Part shown: piece by piece, positions 5,273 to 5,426 of the stretch
Layout: each line of letters begins with the position of its first letter
Numbering within the stretch: position 1 is the first letter of the stretch
Assembly (NCBI GenBank): GCA_021793745.1
Contig: JAJYSD010000121.1
Location: 1 to 5,426, forward strand
DNA: 5,426 nucleotides
Origin: Bacillota bacterium
GTDB taxonomy: Bacteria > Bacillota > Bacilli > Thermoactinomycetales > DSM-44946
Reading direction: 5' to 3'
Translations under genes and position numbers: made by a program
The notes under the pieces: generated by a model
The model's input: the letters and a program-made list of their open reading frames with translations, nothing else
What the model was told of the DNA's origin: nothing
Databases searched by the model: none

Positions 5273-5279
5273 CTCCTTT
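5273..5279 (-). promoter_or_regulatory. Ribosome binding site fixing the start of the HTH-TPR regulator
   Basis: AAAGGAG on the minus strand sits 8 nt before the ATG at 5264, which is followed at once by a second ATG at 5261. This spacing rules against the longer in-frame start at 5294, whose upstream GGAG is too close to act. Confidence 0.75.
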
Positions 5280-5336
5280 GGGATGATTTTCCATATCTCC
5301 ATTAAAGGGTTCTTTATAGGGATCTTTCCCAAATTC

Positions 5337-5365
5337 ATCATACTATATTTTTATCTTGAAGAAAA
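5337..5365 (-). promoter_or_regulatory. Candidate sigma-A promoter of the regulator-peptide operon
   Basis: On the minus strand TATGAT (5337-5342) is a 5/6 match to the sigma-A -10, preceded by an A/T-rich spacer. The -35 at 17-nt spacing is TTTTCT (5360-5365), a poor match. An overlapping alternative -10 is TATAGT (5342-5347). The leader would be about 65 nt. The weak -35 lies inside the dyad at 5360-5380, consistent with regulated or activated transcription. Confidence 0.35.
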
Positions 5366-5380
5366 ACGGAAGGTTTTTCT
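5360..5380. promoter_or_regulatory. Perfect 8-bp dyad, candidate operator between divergent genes
   Basis: AGAAAAAC (5360-5367) and GTTTTTCT (5373-5380) form a perfect inverted repeat around GGAAG, 21 bp in total, about two helical turns. It overlaps the proposed -35 of the regulator on the minus strand and lies 33 bp upstream of the start of the divergent plus-strand gene. A dimeric XRE regulator would bind such a site; that this one does is an inference. It has no sequence match that I recognise to the PlcR box. Confidence 0.42.
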
Positions 5381-5412
5381 AACCAATATTAAACTTATCA
5401 GAGGGGTAAAGA

Positions 5413-5426
5413 ATGGAAAAAAGCGC
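5413..5426 (+). CDS. Start of a divergent gene (only four codons and two bases visible)
   Basis: ATG at 5413 follows GAGGGG (5401-5406) with a 6-nt spacer and reads Met-Glu-Lys-Ser before the window ends. SD and spacing are good, and the upstream region is AT-rich and intergenic in character. The product cannot be told. Its position head to head with the HTH-TPR regulator, across the 21-bp dyad, makes it the first candidate for regulation by that protein. Confidence 0.45.

Overview
The window looks like chromosomal DNA of a spore-forming, fairly GC-rich member of the Firmicutes (class Bacilli). The evidence is a gamma-type small acid-soluble spore protein, strong AGGAGG-type ribosome binding sites, a Bacillus-type phosphatidylserine decarboxylase, and an HTH-TPR regulator paired with a small exported peptide. 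A thermophilic Thermoactinomycetaceae-like lineage would fit the GC content and protein composition, but that is an inference; no marker gene settles the taxonomy.

Layout. The left edge holds the 3' end of a plus-strand gene that resembles the DUF502 family. Its frame stays open through a convergent spore-protein gene (sspE-like, minus strand). A divergent intergenic region of about 86 bp separates sspE from a plus-strand pair: psd (phosphatidylserine decarboxylase) and, 11 bp later, a rhomboid intramembrane protease with a complete catalytic set. After about 100 bp that contain a possible weak terminator and a stem-loop burying the ribosome binding site comes a 12-TM-type MFS transporter. 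It converges tail to tail (7 bp gap) with a small DUF4870 membrane protein on the minus strand.

The right third is the most interesting part. On the minus strand lies a 445-aa XRE-type helix-turn-helix/TPR protein of the RRNPP kind (Rap/NprR/PlcR-like). Its last 17 nt overlap a 46-codon gene for a Phr/NprX-like pro-peptide (Lys start, hydrophobic export signal, hydrophilic tail ending in SQGEPVHI). This is the classical architecture of a self-contained peptide quorum-sensing cassette: peptide exported, trimmed, re-imported and bound by the TPR domain of the DNA-binding receptor encoded just upstream. The cassette is followed by two hairpin terminators and a further perfect inverted repeat. 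It is preceded by a divergent promoter region carrying a perfect 8-bp dyad that overlaps the proposed promoter of the regulator. A new plus-strand gene starts at the right edge (only four codons plus two bases visible) and is the obvious candidate target.

The other genes read as ordinary housekeeping functions: phospholipid synthesis, membrane proteolysis, transport and spore amino-acid storage.
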